The position numbers and the translations under genes are program-made. From contig JAKJDB010000028.1 of the NCBI GenBank assembly GCA_022706175.1, forward strand, positions 1 through 12,785: DNA of 12,785 nt, written 5' to 3'. The notes under the pieces are model-generated. The model did not search any database. It was not told the DNA's origin and worked only from the letters and a program-made list of their open reading frames with translations. Below are positions 5,564-12,785 of the stretch, piece after piece (position 1 is the first letter of the stretch; the number at the start of each line of letters is the position of its first letter). The DNA comes from Candidatus Zhuqueibacterota bacterium. Its GTDB lineage: Bacteria; KSB1; UBA2214.

Positions 5564-8404
5564 TTATTTTTTCGCCTGCTTTTTTAAAAGGCTGCCTAAC
5601 TGATCAAGAGTTAACTCTTGATCAGGGTTGAAAGCTTTGCTGTCGACATACTTGATCAGACTCGCCAGCATCTGGCGACAGACCGGATTTTGCGCCCCCT
5701 CAGCGAGCAGATCGATGCTGCACACCAAGACTCTACCTTTACCCACACGGCCTTCAAAGATCAACGCCAGTCGCCGGGCGGTGAACCAGTCGTCGATCAC
5801 GCTGACGATGGGCTGCAACGATTTCGGCAAATCCGATACAATCATCGGAGCGGCTTGGTGGATCAGATACCACCATTGCCAGTTGCTGTGATAGTCGGTG
5901 GGAAACTCAGCCAGCGCCCGATGACCGGGGTCGCACAGAATGCCGAGCGTATGCGGAGCCTGACGGCTGGTCCAGGCGGTGTTCCAAAAGATGGAGGAAA
6001 ATCCCAGCGCGATCGGCCCGGTTTTAGCATCCCCTTTCACCTCGCCGGGCGGAATGAACAACATTACTTTACCGCCCTGCGCCAGCTTTGCTTTACAAAC
6101 CTCATCGATGCGGTTGCACACCAACACGTCGTCCGGAATCGTTGCAGAGACCTGGTCTGGATAGATCCACACGTCCCATTGATTTTCTATATCTCCGGGC
6201 TGCAGCGAAACGACCAGCTGAAACTGTCCCGGACTGTCCACACCCTGCAGAGGAATATGGATCGAACCCAGAGGGATGGCATTGTCAATGGGAATATCAC
6301 GAGCCGGCAAAGAGCCGCTGGCTACCGTGCGATGCCGTGCATCCTGCAGCCGCCATAGACAAGTGCGATCGTGCAGCGGCTGATCGCCGAAATGGGCGAT
6401 CTCGATGTCGGCCGCCAGAGTATCGGCGTTGGTAAAGACCCGCTTCTCCAGCCGCGCCAGCAGCACGGTGTGATTGCAGAAGCGGCGATATTCCGCAGCC
6501 GTAACATATCCCTTCTCCTGCCAAAAAGGATCGAGCACGCCCACCAGCGCTGTGCCCTGGCCGGGGAAATCGTGCAAATCAAGCAGTTGAAATCCAGCCA
6601 TGGCCGGCGTGCGCAGCGCGGACTCGATCTCTTCTTTATAGAGAAGCGTTTGCAATTTTCCGGAGGCGAGGAGAAATTTGTCCGCCTGCTTGGCCATTCC
6701 CTGCTTTTGCAAGCGATCGTAAAATATGTCAAAATTCTTGGGCTTGAGATAGCCGGTGTATTTTTTCCTTTCGCGGAAATTGGGATACACACACCACTGG
6801 CCGATCTCGTGGCTGATCACCGGCACAGAGACGCTGTTGATGAATTGACGATAATCGACGGTGGTGGTCGGCGGCAGGGCGTTGACGCGTGATTTCAATC
6901 CCTTTCCCCACGCCTGAATGCGCGGATCCGGGACTACATGAAACTGATTTTCCGGCAATTTTGGCCAACCGGACGCAGCCGAATACAGACGCCGGCTATC
7001 CATCGACTTGAAATGTTGCACCCATTCACTCAAATAACTGTTCTTGTTCACGCCGCCCGGCTCATTGCCGTAGAGCATAAAGACGAAGGAAGGATGATTG
7101 CCGTAAAAGCGCAGAATCCGCTCAGCCTCCGCGTAAATCCACGCATCGGTCGGCCCACCGCTACCCAGTGAGGCACTGTCGTTTTTAAAGGAATTATTAG
7201 CCCAGGAAGAGCATTCCACCTGCAGATACATGCCCAACTCATCGGCCGCGGTGAATGCTGCTTCAGGCGGACACCAGGAGTGAAAACGGAGATTGTTCAA
7301 ACCGTGCGCTTTGGCGATGCGGATGATCCGGCGCCATGGCTCGACCTCGGTCGGCGGATGCCCGGTCTGCGGAAAAATTGCGCATTCCAAAGTGCCGCGG
7401 ATAAACGTTTTGCGGCCATTGATGAGAAACTGGGTGCCGAGCGTGGAAATTTCGCGCAGGCCAAAGGTTACTTTTTTAACCTCGCCGTTGGCCGGCAAGC
7501 GGGCGGTAAGATGGTAAAGGAAAGGATGAAACTCGTCCCACAGAGCGGCCGACTCGCCCATGGGAATGGTAACCGAAAAAACGCCACCTGATGAATCCCA
7601 TTGCACCAGCGCAGAGGCATGATATTCACCGGGATCGATCTCCAGGGAAACCGGCATGGTCCCCAGCTCAGCTCTGAGCGAGCCGACCTTACCTTTGACC
7701 AGGATCGAGTAGGAGGCGATATCAGGGTATACTTGCAGATCCTGAATCCACACTGCAGGCGTGCGGATCAGCTCGATGCGGCCAACCATGCCGTTCCAAT
7801 TTCCCTGCGTGTGGTCGGAAACGCTGTGCGAGTTGACGCCCACGGGCACAACCAGGCGGTTATCGATGCGCACAGTCAACACGTGCTTGCCGGCCGTTAA
7901 TCCGGACAGCTCATAGACGTGGGGCGTGGCCAGGGCGTTCTGGCTGCCGATTAAGCGCCCATCGATCCAGACGCGCGTTTCCCAGTGCGGCCGTTCGATG
8001 AACAGTGCAACGTGGCTTTCACCCCAATCTGCCGGAATAATCACATCACGCTGATACCAGGCCGCACCGCGATAGTATTTTTCCGGCTGCAGCCAAAAGG
8101 GCACTTGGATGTGACCCGGCCGGCGATACTCTGCATACTCTGGTGCAAGAAAAAACGAGCTGTCCAGAATGGTGCCGGTCCAGGGCGTCTCCAGGCTGAT
8201 CTCATCACCGATCCCCTGCGCCGCCAAATCCACAGGGACTTGCACTCGGCCGCCAAGTACTCGCTCCGGCCAATGGGCCTGTTCGCCGATATCCTGGCGG
8301 TCCAACTCGTAGCGCCATTTGCCGGCCAGCGGAATAGACTGCGCCATGAGGGTCATGCATCCAGTCGCCAGCAGCGCCAGAGCAACCAGCCAATGCCATT
8401 TCAT
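5564..8404 (-). CDS. Glycoside hydrolase family 2 enzyme with C-terminal amidotransferase-like extension
   Basis: 946 residues, exported: MKWHWLVALALLATGCMTLMAQ is a signal peptide, possibly a lipoprotein signal (ATG-C, non-ideal at -3). Domains: sugar-binding jelly roll about 30-215, immunoglobulin-like sandwich about 216-318, TIM barrel about 320-600, then beta-rich linkers and, from about 755, a Rossmann-like segment (GKVMLFIPPGE ... GRVLVCSIDLL) resembling the inactive amidotransferase/ThuA-like domains attached to some large glycosidases. The catalytic pair of GH2 is present: acid/base E448 in LYGNEPGG and nucleophile E533 in VISHEIGQW, 85 residues apart (76 in LacZ). It should be a retaining exo-beta-glycosidase (galactosidase, glucuronidase or similar); the sugar cannot be told. 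ATG has AGGAGG five bases upstream. It follows the HAD gene by 113 bp and precedes the propeller gene by 12 bp. Confidence 0.9.
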   Translation of the reverse strand: MKWHWLVALALLATGCMTLMAQSIPLAGKWRYELDRQDIGEQAHWPERVLGGRVQVPVDLAAQGIGDEISLETPWTGTILDSSFFLAPEYAEYRRPGHIQVPFWLQPEKYYRGAAWYQRDVIIPADWGESHVALFIERPHWETRVWIDGRLIGSQNALATPHVYELSGLTAGKHVLTVRIDNRLVVPVGVNSHSVSDHTQGNWNGMVGRIELIRTPAVWIQDLQVYPDIASYSILVKGKVGSLRAELGTMPVSLEIDPGEYHASALVQWDSSGGVFSVTIPMGESAALWDEFHPFLYHLTARLPANGEVKKVTFGLREISTLGTQFLINGRKTFIRGTLECAIFPQTGHPPTEVEPWRRIIRIAKAHGLNNLRFHSWCPPEAAFTAADELGMYLQVECSSWANNSFKNDSASLGSGGPTDAWIYAEAERILRFYGNHPSFVFMLYGNEPGGVNKNSYLSEWVQHFKSMDSRRLYSAASGWPKLPENQFHVVPDPRIQAWGKGLKSRVNALPPTTTVDYRQFINSVSVPVISHEIGQWCVYPNFRERKKYTGYLKPKNFDIFYDRLQKQGMAKQADKFLLASGKLQTLLYKEEIESALRTPAMAGFQLLDLHDFPGQGTALVGVLDPFWQEKGYVTAAEYRRFCNHTVLLARLEKRVFTNADTLAADIEIAHFGDQPLHDRTCLWRLQDARHRTVASGSLPARDIPIDNAIPLGSIHIPLQGVDSPGQFQLVVSLQPGDIENQWDVWIYPDQVSATIPDDVLVCNRIDEVCKAKLAQGGKVMLFIPPGEVKGDAKTGPIALGFSSIFWNTAWTSRQAPHTLGILCDPGHRALAEFPTDYHSNWQWWYLIHQAAPMIVSDLPKSLQPIVSVIDDWFTARRLALIFEGRVGKGRVLVCSIDLLAEGAQNPVCRQMLASLIKYVDSKAFNPDQELTLDQLGSLLKKQAKK

Positions 8405-8517
8405 GGTATCCTCCTATGATCAGCCCATGGTATCGTTTGCTGCAGCGAACTCCACTCGCTTCCGTGCTTGTGGATCACTTTCAAGTGTAGAGAGCACAGC
8501 CCAGGAGCCCGGCCGGT
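8405..8517. other. Intergenic gap inside the operon
   Basis: 113 bp between the HAD and GH2 genes, the largest gap in the minus-strand run. It holds the GH2 Shine-Dalgarno (8408-8413) and no clear terminator. TTGAAA occurs on the minus strand at 8483-8478, but no matching -10 box was found, so a separate GH2 promoter is not supported. Confidence 0.4.
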
Positions 8518-9351
8518 TCAGTTTCCCAACAAAAAAGCAAGCAGCTCTCTGCCATGCCTGAAATCCGGCATCAGCAGATCGCAGCCGGCTTTGGTGAGCC
8601 GTTCGATCTTGCGCGGTTCCCAGCCGCAGCCGGTGACTTCGTTGGAAGCGATGCCGATCGCGATGGCGCCGTTTTCCTTGGCGTTGCGGATCTCCACCGG
8701 GCCGTCGCCTAAAACCACCAGTTCGGCGCCGTGCAAATTGTTGTTGCGCAGAATTTCTTTGATCACCTTATCCTTGGAATACTCTTCCACTGAACCGATG
8801 GCGCCGTACACTCCGCCTTTGAACCACTTGTCCACGCCCAGCACGTTCGCTTCGTTGCGCACGTCCTCCTGATCCGTTCCGCTGGCGGTGTACATGATTA
8901 CATTGCGGTGGTAGAGCTGCTGACAAAAATCAATGGAACCCGCAACGGTGCAATCGGCAAGAGTTTTACGGCCGCTCTGCAGTTCGGCGATGCGCCGGCG
9001 TACGGGCACCATCAAACGGTCGTTGTAGATTTTTTTATACCCCCAACTGTCCAATATTTTATCCTTGGGCACCAGGCCGAACTCTTTCACCATCTCCACC
9101 AGCCCCTCCATCTGCAGGATGGTCTGAATGCCGGTGGTTTCATCGATAAATTCACGAACCCGGCGAACCACCTCATCGCTTACCGGATGATCGCCGCAAA
9201 TGCTTTCGATCATCACCGGCTCCATGATCCGTTCCCATCCTTCACGTAAAATGGAGATGGTGCCGTCGAAATCGAATATGGCGTATTTGATTCTTCCGCG
9301 TTCCAGGTTTTTATTCAAGATGCGAATCTCTGTTCCAGGGAGTGAGTCCAT
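8518..9351 (-). CDS. HAD-superfamily phosphatase
   Basis: 277 residues, no signal peptide, hence cytoplasmic. HAD motifs in order: motif I FDFDGT with nucleophile D27 and acid/base D29; motif II YTASG (T155 or S157); motif III lysine around K193/K195; motif IV LGDGPVEI with D216. A cap of about 120 residues between motifs I and II is of the C1 type seen in phosphoglycolate- and sugar-phosphate-type phosphatases. The reaction is probably phosphoester hydrolysis of a small metabolite; the substrate is unknown. Its place between exported glycan enzymes suggests it acts on a sugar phosphate made from the imported product, but this is inference. The Shine-Dalgarno before the ATG is weak and the first 20 residues are poorly conserved-looking, so the exact start is uncertain. 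The gap to the preceding gene is 22 bp. Confidence 0.88.
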   Translation of the reverse strand: MDSLPGTEIRILNKNLERGRIKYAIFDFDGTISILREGWERIMEPVMIESICGDHPVSDEVVRRVREFIDETTGIQTILQMEGLVEMVKEFGLVPKDKILDSWGYKKIYNDRLMVPVRRRIAELQSGRKTLADCTVAGSIDFCQQLYHRNVIMYTASGTDQEDVRNEANVLGVDKWFKGGVYGAIGSVEEYSKDKVIKEILRNNNLHGAELVVLGDGPVEIRNAKENGAIAIGIASNEVTGCGWEPRKIERLTKAGCDLLMPDFRHGRELLAFLLGN

Positions 9352-9373
9352 TCTCTGCTCTGCCTTTCTCTGT

Positions 9374-10606
9374 TTAAAGTTTTTCCAGTTTATAAATCAA
9401 GGTCGCAAATGGTTCATAGCGTTCTGTGATCGCGCCGTCCTGAATCTCGATCCGGCGATTCTCCGGCAAAACCTGCGCGGATGCAAATCCCTGCAAACCG
9501 CTGAGGCGGAGATGAACCGGATTTTTATCCGCATTGACGGTCAATAGATAGACCTCGCCGTTAACCGATTTAGCCGCCATCTCTACACCGCGGTCCACCG
9601 AATGGCCCACTTCGAGATACTCCTTGGTCAACGGCAATGAGACGGATCGTCCGGCCAGGACCAGCTGCAGGGAAGAGAGCTCGCGCGTTACTCTGGTCAA
9701 ATCGGTCCAGAAAGCGGATGGCTGCGGGGTGAAGGCTGAACCCCAGTAGATGACGCCGTTGGCGCCGTGTATAATGGACTGATAAGCCATAAAGCGGCTT
9801 TCCTCATAGCTTGGATATTTCACCATCTGCGTATCGCGGTCCGTCGACTGGCGCAACATCTCCCAGCTGAACGCCTGCAGCACCATGAACACCGGCCGCT
9901 CAGGGCCGGCGACCGTGCGCATTTTGTCCGTATACTCGCCCACCTGACTGATGTAAGTGTTCAACAGATCACCCTGCATCCCGTCCGGGTAGAGCGCGTA
10001 GGTGATGCGAATGCCCCTGGGGATAACCGGATAGATATCGCAGGCGACGATATCGGTCGCCGCGTTATAGCGCTTTAACGTGGAGACCAGGTTCGTCGGC
10101 GCGTGGTTGGTGTAGACCGGATGATGCGGGTCCGCCTGCTTGAGCGCCTGATAGCTTTGAGCCAGATCCTCGGGTTTGACGCGGCATTCGGCGGAATTCC
10201 ATCGCCAGGCCGGCTCATCCTCCATCTCCCAGAAAAGCAAGGCTGCATGGTCCTTCAATTTATTGACCCGCTCGACAAAAGCCGGCTGGGCTGTTGCCAT
10301 GTTAGCCGGATCGATGGAGCCCACGCTGATCCAGGTCTTTAGCCCATGCGCCTGGGCCTGATCGAGTTCATTCCGTTTTTCATTGACCCGCACCAGATTG
10401 TAACCGCTCTCGCGCGCGGCGCGAAATCCATTTTCAGCCTGGGGCAGATAATAGGTGCCGATGATAAAAGTGCGCTGCCCTTCTATGATCATCATGCCGT
10501 CGCTGTCAAAACTAATCGCCTGCGCAACCGGCGGCGCTGCCTCACGGCCGCAATGGTGCAGCAGCAGGCAGGCACATCCTAAAAGCACTAACACGGATCT
10601 TTTCAT
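9374..10606 (-). CDS. Secreted GH5-like TIM-barrel protein, glycosidase candidate
   Basis: The chosen start is ATG 10606: it overlaps the previous stop as ATGA and has AAGGAG eight bases upstream. An earlier in-frame start at 10639 would add 11 residues within the neighbour. Product: 410 residues. The N-terminus MKRSVLVLLGCACLLLHHCG is an export signal with a poor lipobox. A domain from about residue 30 to 320 has clan GH-A traits: beta-4-end motif FWEMEDEPAW with candidate acid/base E131, later IVACDIYPV, and IHGANGVIYWGSAF at the last strands. Where a clan GH-A nucleophile would be expected after FMVL, the sequence reads QAFSWE: Q244 is at the strand end, E249 five residues on. The C-terminal 80 residues are a beta-sandwich (YLLTVNADK ... 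PFATLIYKLEKL) as in alpha-amylase-like or GH domains. Substrate and even activity are uncertain. Confidence 0.78.
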   Translation of the reverse strand: MKRSVLVLLGCACLLLHHCGREAAPPVAQAISFDSDGMMIIEGQRTFIIGTYYLPQAENGFRAARESGYNLVRVNEKRNELDQAQAHGLKTWISVGSIDPANMATAQPAFVERVNKLKDHAALLFWEMEDEPAWRWNSAECRVKPEDLAQSYQALKQADPHHPVYTNHAPTNLVSTLKRYNAATDIVACDIYPVIPRGIRITYALYPDGMQGDLLNTYISQVGEYTDKMRTVAGPERPVFMVLQAFSWEMLRQSTDRDTQMVKYPSYEESRFMAYQSIIHGANGVIYWGSAFTPQPSAFWTDLTRVTRELSSLQLVLAGRSVSLPLTKEYLEVGHSVDRGVEMAAKSVNGEVYLLTVNADKNPVHLRLSGLQGFASAQVLPENRRIEIQDGAITERYEPFATLIYKLEKL

Positions 10607-11805
10607 TGCTGCCACTCCTTTGGAATCTCTACGATGCACACATCCGGATTGCCCAGATATTCGGAACCGAAAATGACAAATCGGCCCCGCGTATCCCAGC
10701 CAACCTCCGGGTGAGTGCCGCGGCCATAGGTGCGATGACCCGTAGTCAATAAATGCTTTTGCGTTGTTTTTGCATCAAAGAGGGCGATGCCCCCGTGCCA
10801 GTTGTCCCCTGCTACCCAGCGTCCGTAAGGATCACCACTGGCATGCCACCAGTTCAACTCCGCCACCTGGCTGTCTGTACCCTGCGGCCAGTAACTGCCT
10901 GCGCCGATGATCCGAACTTCATGGCTGTTAATATCGACAATTTTTACATGAGATTCAACCTTAAAACCATCTTTTTCAAAGCCGCCACAAAAGGTAACCA
11001 GATTGCCGACCCACCAGCACTCATGGGTCACCAGCTCTCCGGGCTGCTGCGGATGCAATTTCCAGGCGCCCTTGCCGGAAAAATCCACCAACCAAAGGCG
11101 CTGGCCGTCGCTGTCATGGCCACCGGAGCCGGCGAACATGACCAGATCGGGCCGATTGTGGCTGAATTGAACATGCGAAGTGCGAATGTCCGTGGTCAGT
11201 ATGGTCTTGACCTGGCCCGTTTGAATATCCATGGTGGCGATGGCGCTTTGACCGTTGGCCAGGTTCGCCGACAGGCTCAGCAGGGCGCCGTCTGCATTTT
11301 CGGTCAACGCTTCCTTTAAGGACAGCTCTGCCGGAACCGTCCCGATGCGGCGCTGACGGATTCGCACCTTATTTTTCGCCGCGAGATCGATGAGGACCTG
11401 CCACTCGACCACCTCCCGCTCACGCACCACATAAACAGAGTTGGTGTGACGCGACACAATGGCCAGTCCGGCATTGGTCGCGCCTGGCGGCAAAAGCTGC
11501 GCCAACTCTCCGGTGGCGGTCAAGTAGCCGAAATATTCGCTACGGCCGCTGCGGTCCGAGGAGAAAACGATCATGGAGCCGTCCGGCAGAAACGAATTGT
11601 GGGTAAAATAAAAGGCTCGGTCTGTTGCGCCGGCTGTGGTGATGAAGCGCAGCGGATAGCCTGTGACCGGATCGGTCACGATCTTGTGCTCACAGGGATA
11701 GATCCGGCAATTCCACACCGAGCTGCCGGGCTCCTCTTTGGCCGCCGATAGAACGCCGCTGAAAAGGACCAGCAACAGTACTGCATTCAGACGGATGGAT
11801 AACAT
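10603..11805 (-). CDS. PL22-like (oligogalacturonate-lyase-related) secreted propeller protein
   Basis: The chosen start is ATG 11805 (AGGAGG four bases upstream), not the in-frame ATG 11844. Product: 400 residues with signal peptide MLSIRLNAVLLLVLFSGVLSA. The remainder is a TolB/oligogalacturonate-lyase-type beta-propeller: DPVTGYPLRFIT, then FTHNSFLPDGSMIVFSSDRSG, THVQFSHNRPDLVMFAGSG-like blade with H211, ELVTHECWW with H261, and THPEVGWDTRGRFVIFGSE with H365. In PL22 enzymes a His-based Mn2+ site cleaves unsaturated or short galacturonides. H211, H261 and H365 are the candidate equivalents, but the family's HPH-type pair reads H365-P-E367 here and the nearby Gln is not evident. It may therefore act on a different uronide or be a non-catalytic propeller. 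The upstream gene ends 42 bp before the ATG and the downstream one overlaps by four bases. Confidence 0.72.
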   Translation of the reverse strand: MLSIRLNAVLLLVLFSGVLSAAKEEPGSSVWNCRIYPCEHKIVTDPVTGYPLRFITTAGATDRAFYFTHNSFLPDGSMIVFSSDRSGRSEYFGYLTATGELAQLLPPGATNAGLAIVSRHTNSVYVVREREVVEWQVLIDLAAKNKVRIRQRRIGTVPAELSLKEALTENADGALLSLSANLANGQSAIATMDIQTGQVKTILTTDIRTSHVQFSHNRPDLVMFAGSGGHDSDGQRLWLVDFSGKGAWKLHPQQPGELVTHECWWVGNLVTFCGGFEKDGFKVESHVKIVDINSHEVRIIGAGSYWPQGTDSQVAELNWWHASGDPYGRWVAGDNWHGGIALFDAKTTQKHLLTTGHRTYGRGTHPEVGWDTRGRFVIFGSEYLGNPDVCIVEIPKEWQQ

Positions 11806-11847
11806 GGCACCTCCTGCACAGTTTGTAGACCGCTTGCGTTTCAAATT

Positions 11848-12785
11848 CTAATGGTCCAGCTGCCGGCTCAATTCCGCAATCGCTTGCCGGTGCCGTTGGT
11901 AGAGCTCTACATCAGCCGGAGAATGCCAGATCATGCGATCCCCTTGTTGCAGATAATCCCGGCTTTCAATAAAAGCAGCATCAGAGAGCTCCATCACATC
12001 GACCAGAGCGATGCGCACCACCTCCTGTGCACGCTTGATCAGATCGCGTTGACTTGACGTGTTTCGGCCGCGCTCAATCTGCTGCTGCAGCAGCGCCAGG
12101 GCTGCCATATCCTCCACGCCGTCGCGCACCGCTTCCCAACGGACACTCGGCACCGGCGCCTCGCCCGGATAGACCAGGGCGTATTCATCATTCAGGTTCA
12201 TGGGCGTAAACCACGGATTAAAAGGCTGGGTGCTATGCGTCCAAAAGCCGATGCCGTCCAGGCCGAAAAATTTCGCCCGCCATGCGTTGGCACGGTTGTA
12301 ACGCAGCGGCGACAAGGATTTGGTCTGCGACACGCACTCATAGGACCAAACAGGCTTGCCCGATTTTATTATCCGTTCAATGCGCGGATCAGCCGCCAAC
12401 AACCCGGAAACCAGACGCATGTTCGGGCACCACACATCGATGAACGGCTCGATGCGTTGAAAATCCTGCCAGGACAACCCAGGGACCGGATCCGTGTAGA
12501 CGCGCAGCCTGGCGTCTGCCTCGCGGAACAGCTGCGCCGCGTCAAGAAGCACCGGTATATTCTTACCGTAATCAAGGCCCGGTTCGTCCAAAGGATAAAA
12601 AGCGTAATCGTTGTAGTTGATTCCCTGCGCGGTCAAGTGATCGCGGAAAGCGCGCAAAAATTCGATTTCGAAACGTCTCTTTGTCTGCTCGTCGGGCGGC
12701 CGGCTAAAAGTGATCGCGGGATGACCGATCTGAAAAAGAATTTGGCCCCGGCCTTTGAGCCGTTCCAGTTCAATATCCACTGCTT
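11848..12785 (-). CDS. DUF4091-type glycoside hydrolase, N-terminus beyond the window
   Basis: About 312 residues are visible. The frame stays open through the right edge (the codon at 12780 is GTG inside a continuing frame), so the true start is outside. The visible part is the second half of a TIM barrel plus C-terminal helical tail. YPLDEPG (E at 12583-12585) is the likely strand-4 acid/base. KPVWSYECV and FFGLDGIGFWTHS mark later strands. LVYPGEAPVPSVRWEAVRDGVEDM is the hallmark of the DUF4091 C-terminal region found in large secreted glycosidase-like proteins of Bacteroidota, Planctomycetota and relatives. Family members usually exceed 500 residues and are mostly uncharacterised. First visible gene of the minus-strand operon; its promoter lies outside the window. 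Confidence 0.83.
   Translation of the reverse strand, partial: AVDIELERLKGRGQILFQIGHPAITFSRPPDEQTKRRFEIEFLRAFRDHLTAQGINYNDYAFYPLDEPGLDYGKNIPVLLDAAQLFREADARLRVYTDPVPGLSWQDFQRIEPFIDVWCPNMRLVSGLLAADPRIERIIKSGKPVWSYECVSQTKSLSPLRYNRANAWRAKFFGLDGIGFWTHSTQPFNPWFTPMNLNDEYALVYPGEAPVPSVRWEAVRDGVEDMAALALLQQQIERGRNTSSQRDLIKRAQEVVRIALVDVMELSDAAFIESRDYLQQGDRMIWHSPADVELYQRHRQAIAELSRQLDH

Noticed and set aside
5594..5600. GCCTAAC, matching the inverse core expected for a cassette starting at 866
   Set aside because: It lies inside the 3' end of the GH2 coding sequence, with no palindrome around it. A seven-base chance match.

Overview
The window falls into two parts with different base composition. Positions 1 to about 3050 are AT-rich and look like accessory DNA. 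Positions about 3190 to 12785 are GC-richer and hold one long minus-strand run of carbohydrate-active genes. The plus-strand secreted protein ends in a type IX secretion / FlgD-like C-terminal module. Together with large signal-peptide glycosidases and a ligand-sensor-type propeller, this suggests a Gram-negative bacterium of the FCB/Bacteroidota-like assemblage (for example a KSB1- or Calditrichota-type lineage). That placement is inference from protein style only.

Left part. A complete VapBC toxin-antitoxin pair (vapB 496-690, vapC 107-499, minus strand, ATGA overlap) is driven by a promoter buried in a 40-bp perfect-armed palindrome (700-739). The pair appears to sit in an integron-type gene cassette. 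An attC-like imperfect palindrome lies at 778-871 (GCCCAAC ... GTTAGGC), and the presumed cassette start at 93-99 (GTTGGGC) is the exact reverse complement of that site's outer box. A weaker attC-like site at 4-99 would belong to the preceding cassette. No integrase is in view. Right of this lie a solitary IS21-like terminal sequence with two near-identical 16-bp units (989-1029), then an orphan extended -10 promoter followed directly by a strong intrinsic terminator (1155-1240, candidate short RNA), then an AT-rich gene for a secreted protein of 506 residues (1374-2894, plus).

The convergent gap 2895-3193 holds a perfect GC-rich hairpin and the intrinsic terminator of the minus-strand operon.

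Right part, in transcription order on the minus strand: a DUF4091-type glycoside hydrolase cut by the window edge (12785-11848), a PL22-like seven-bladed propeller protein related to oligogalacturonate lyases (11805-10603), a GH5-like TIM-barrel protein (10606-9374, overlapping the previous gene by ATGA), a HAD phosphatase (9351-8518), a GH2 glycosidase with both catalytic glutamates visible (8404-5564), and a fusion of a ligand-sensor propeller to an uncharacterised alpha-helical glycan-enzyme-like domain (5551-3194). Gaps are 42, -4, 22, 113 and 12 bp, so this is probably one transcription unit. Four of its products carry export signals and the edge-truncated one probably does too. The HAD enzyme is the only clearly cytoplasmic one. 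The set fits depolymerisation of a plant or algal uronic-acid-containing polysaccharide outside the cytoplasm. The substrate is not determined by the sequence, and no SusC/SusD pair, transporter or regulator is visible.
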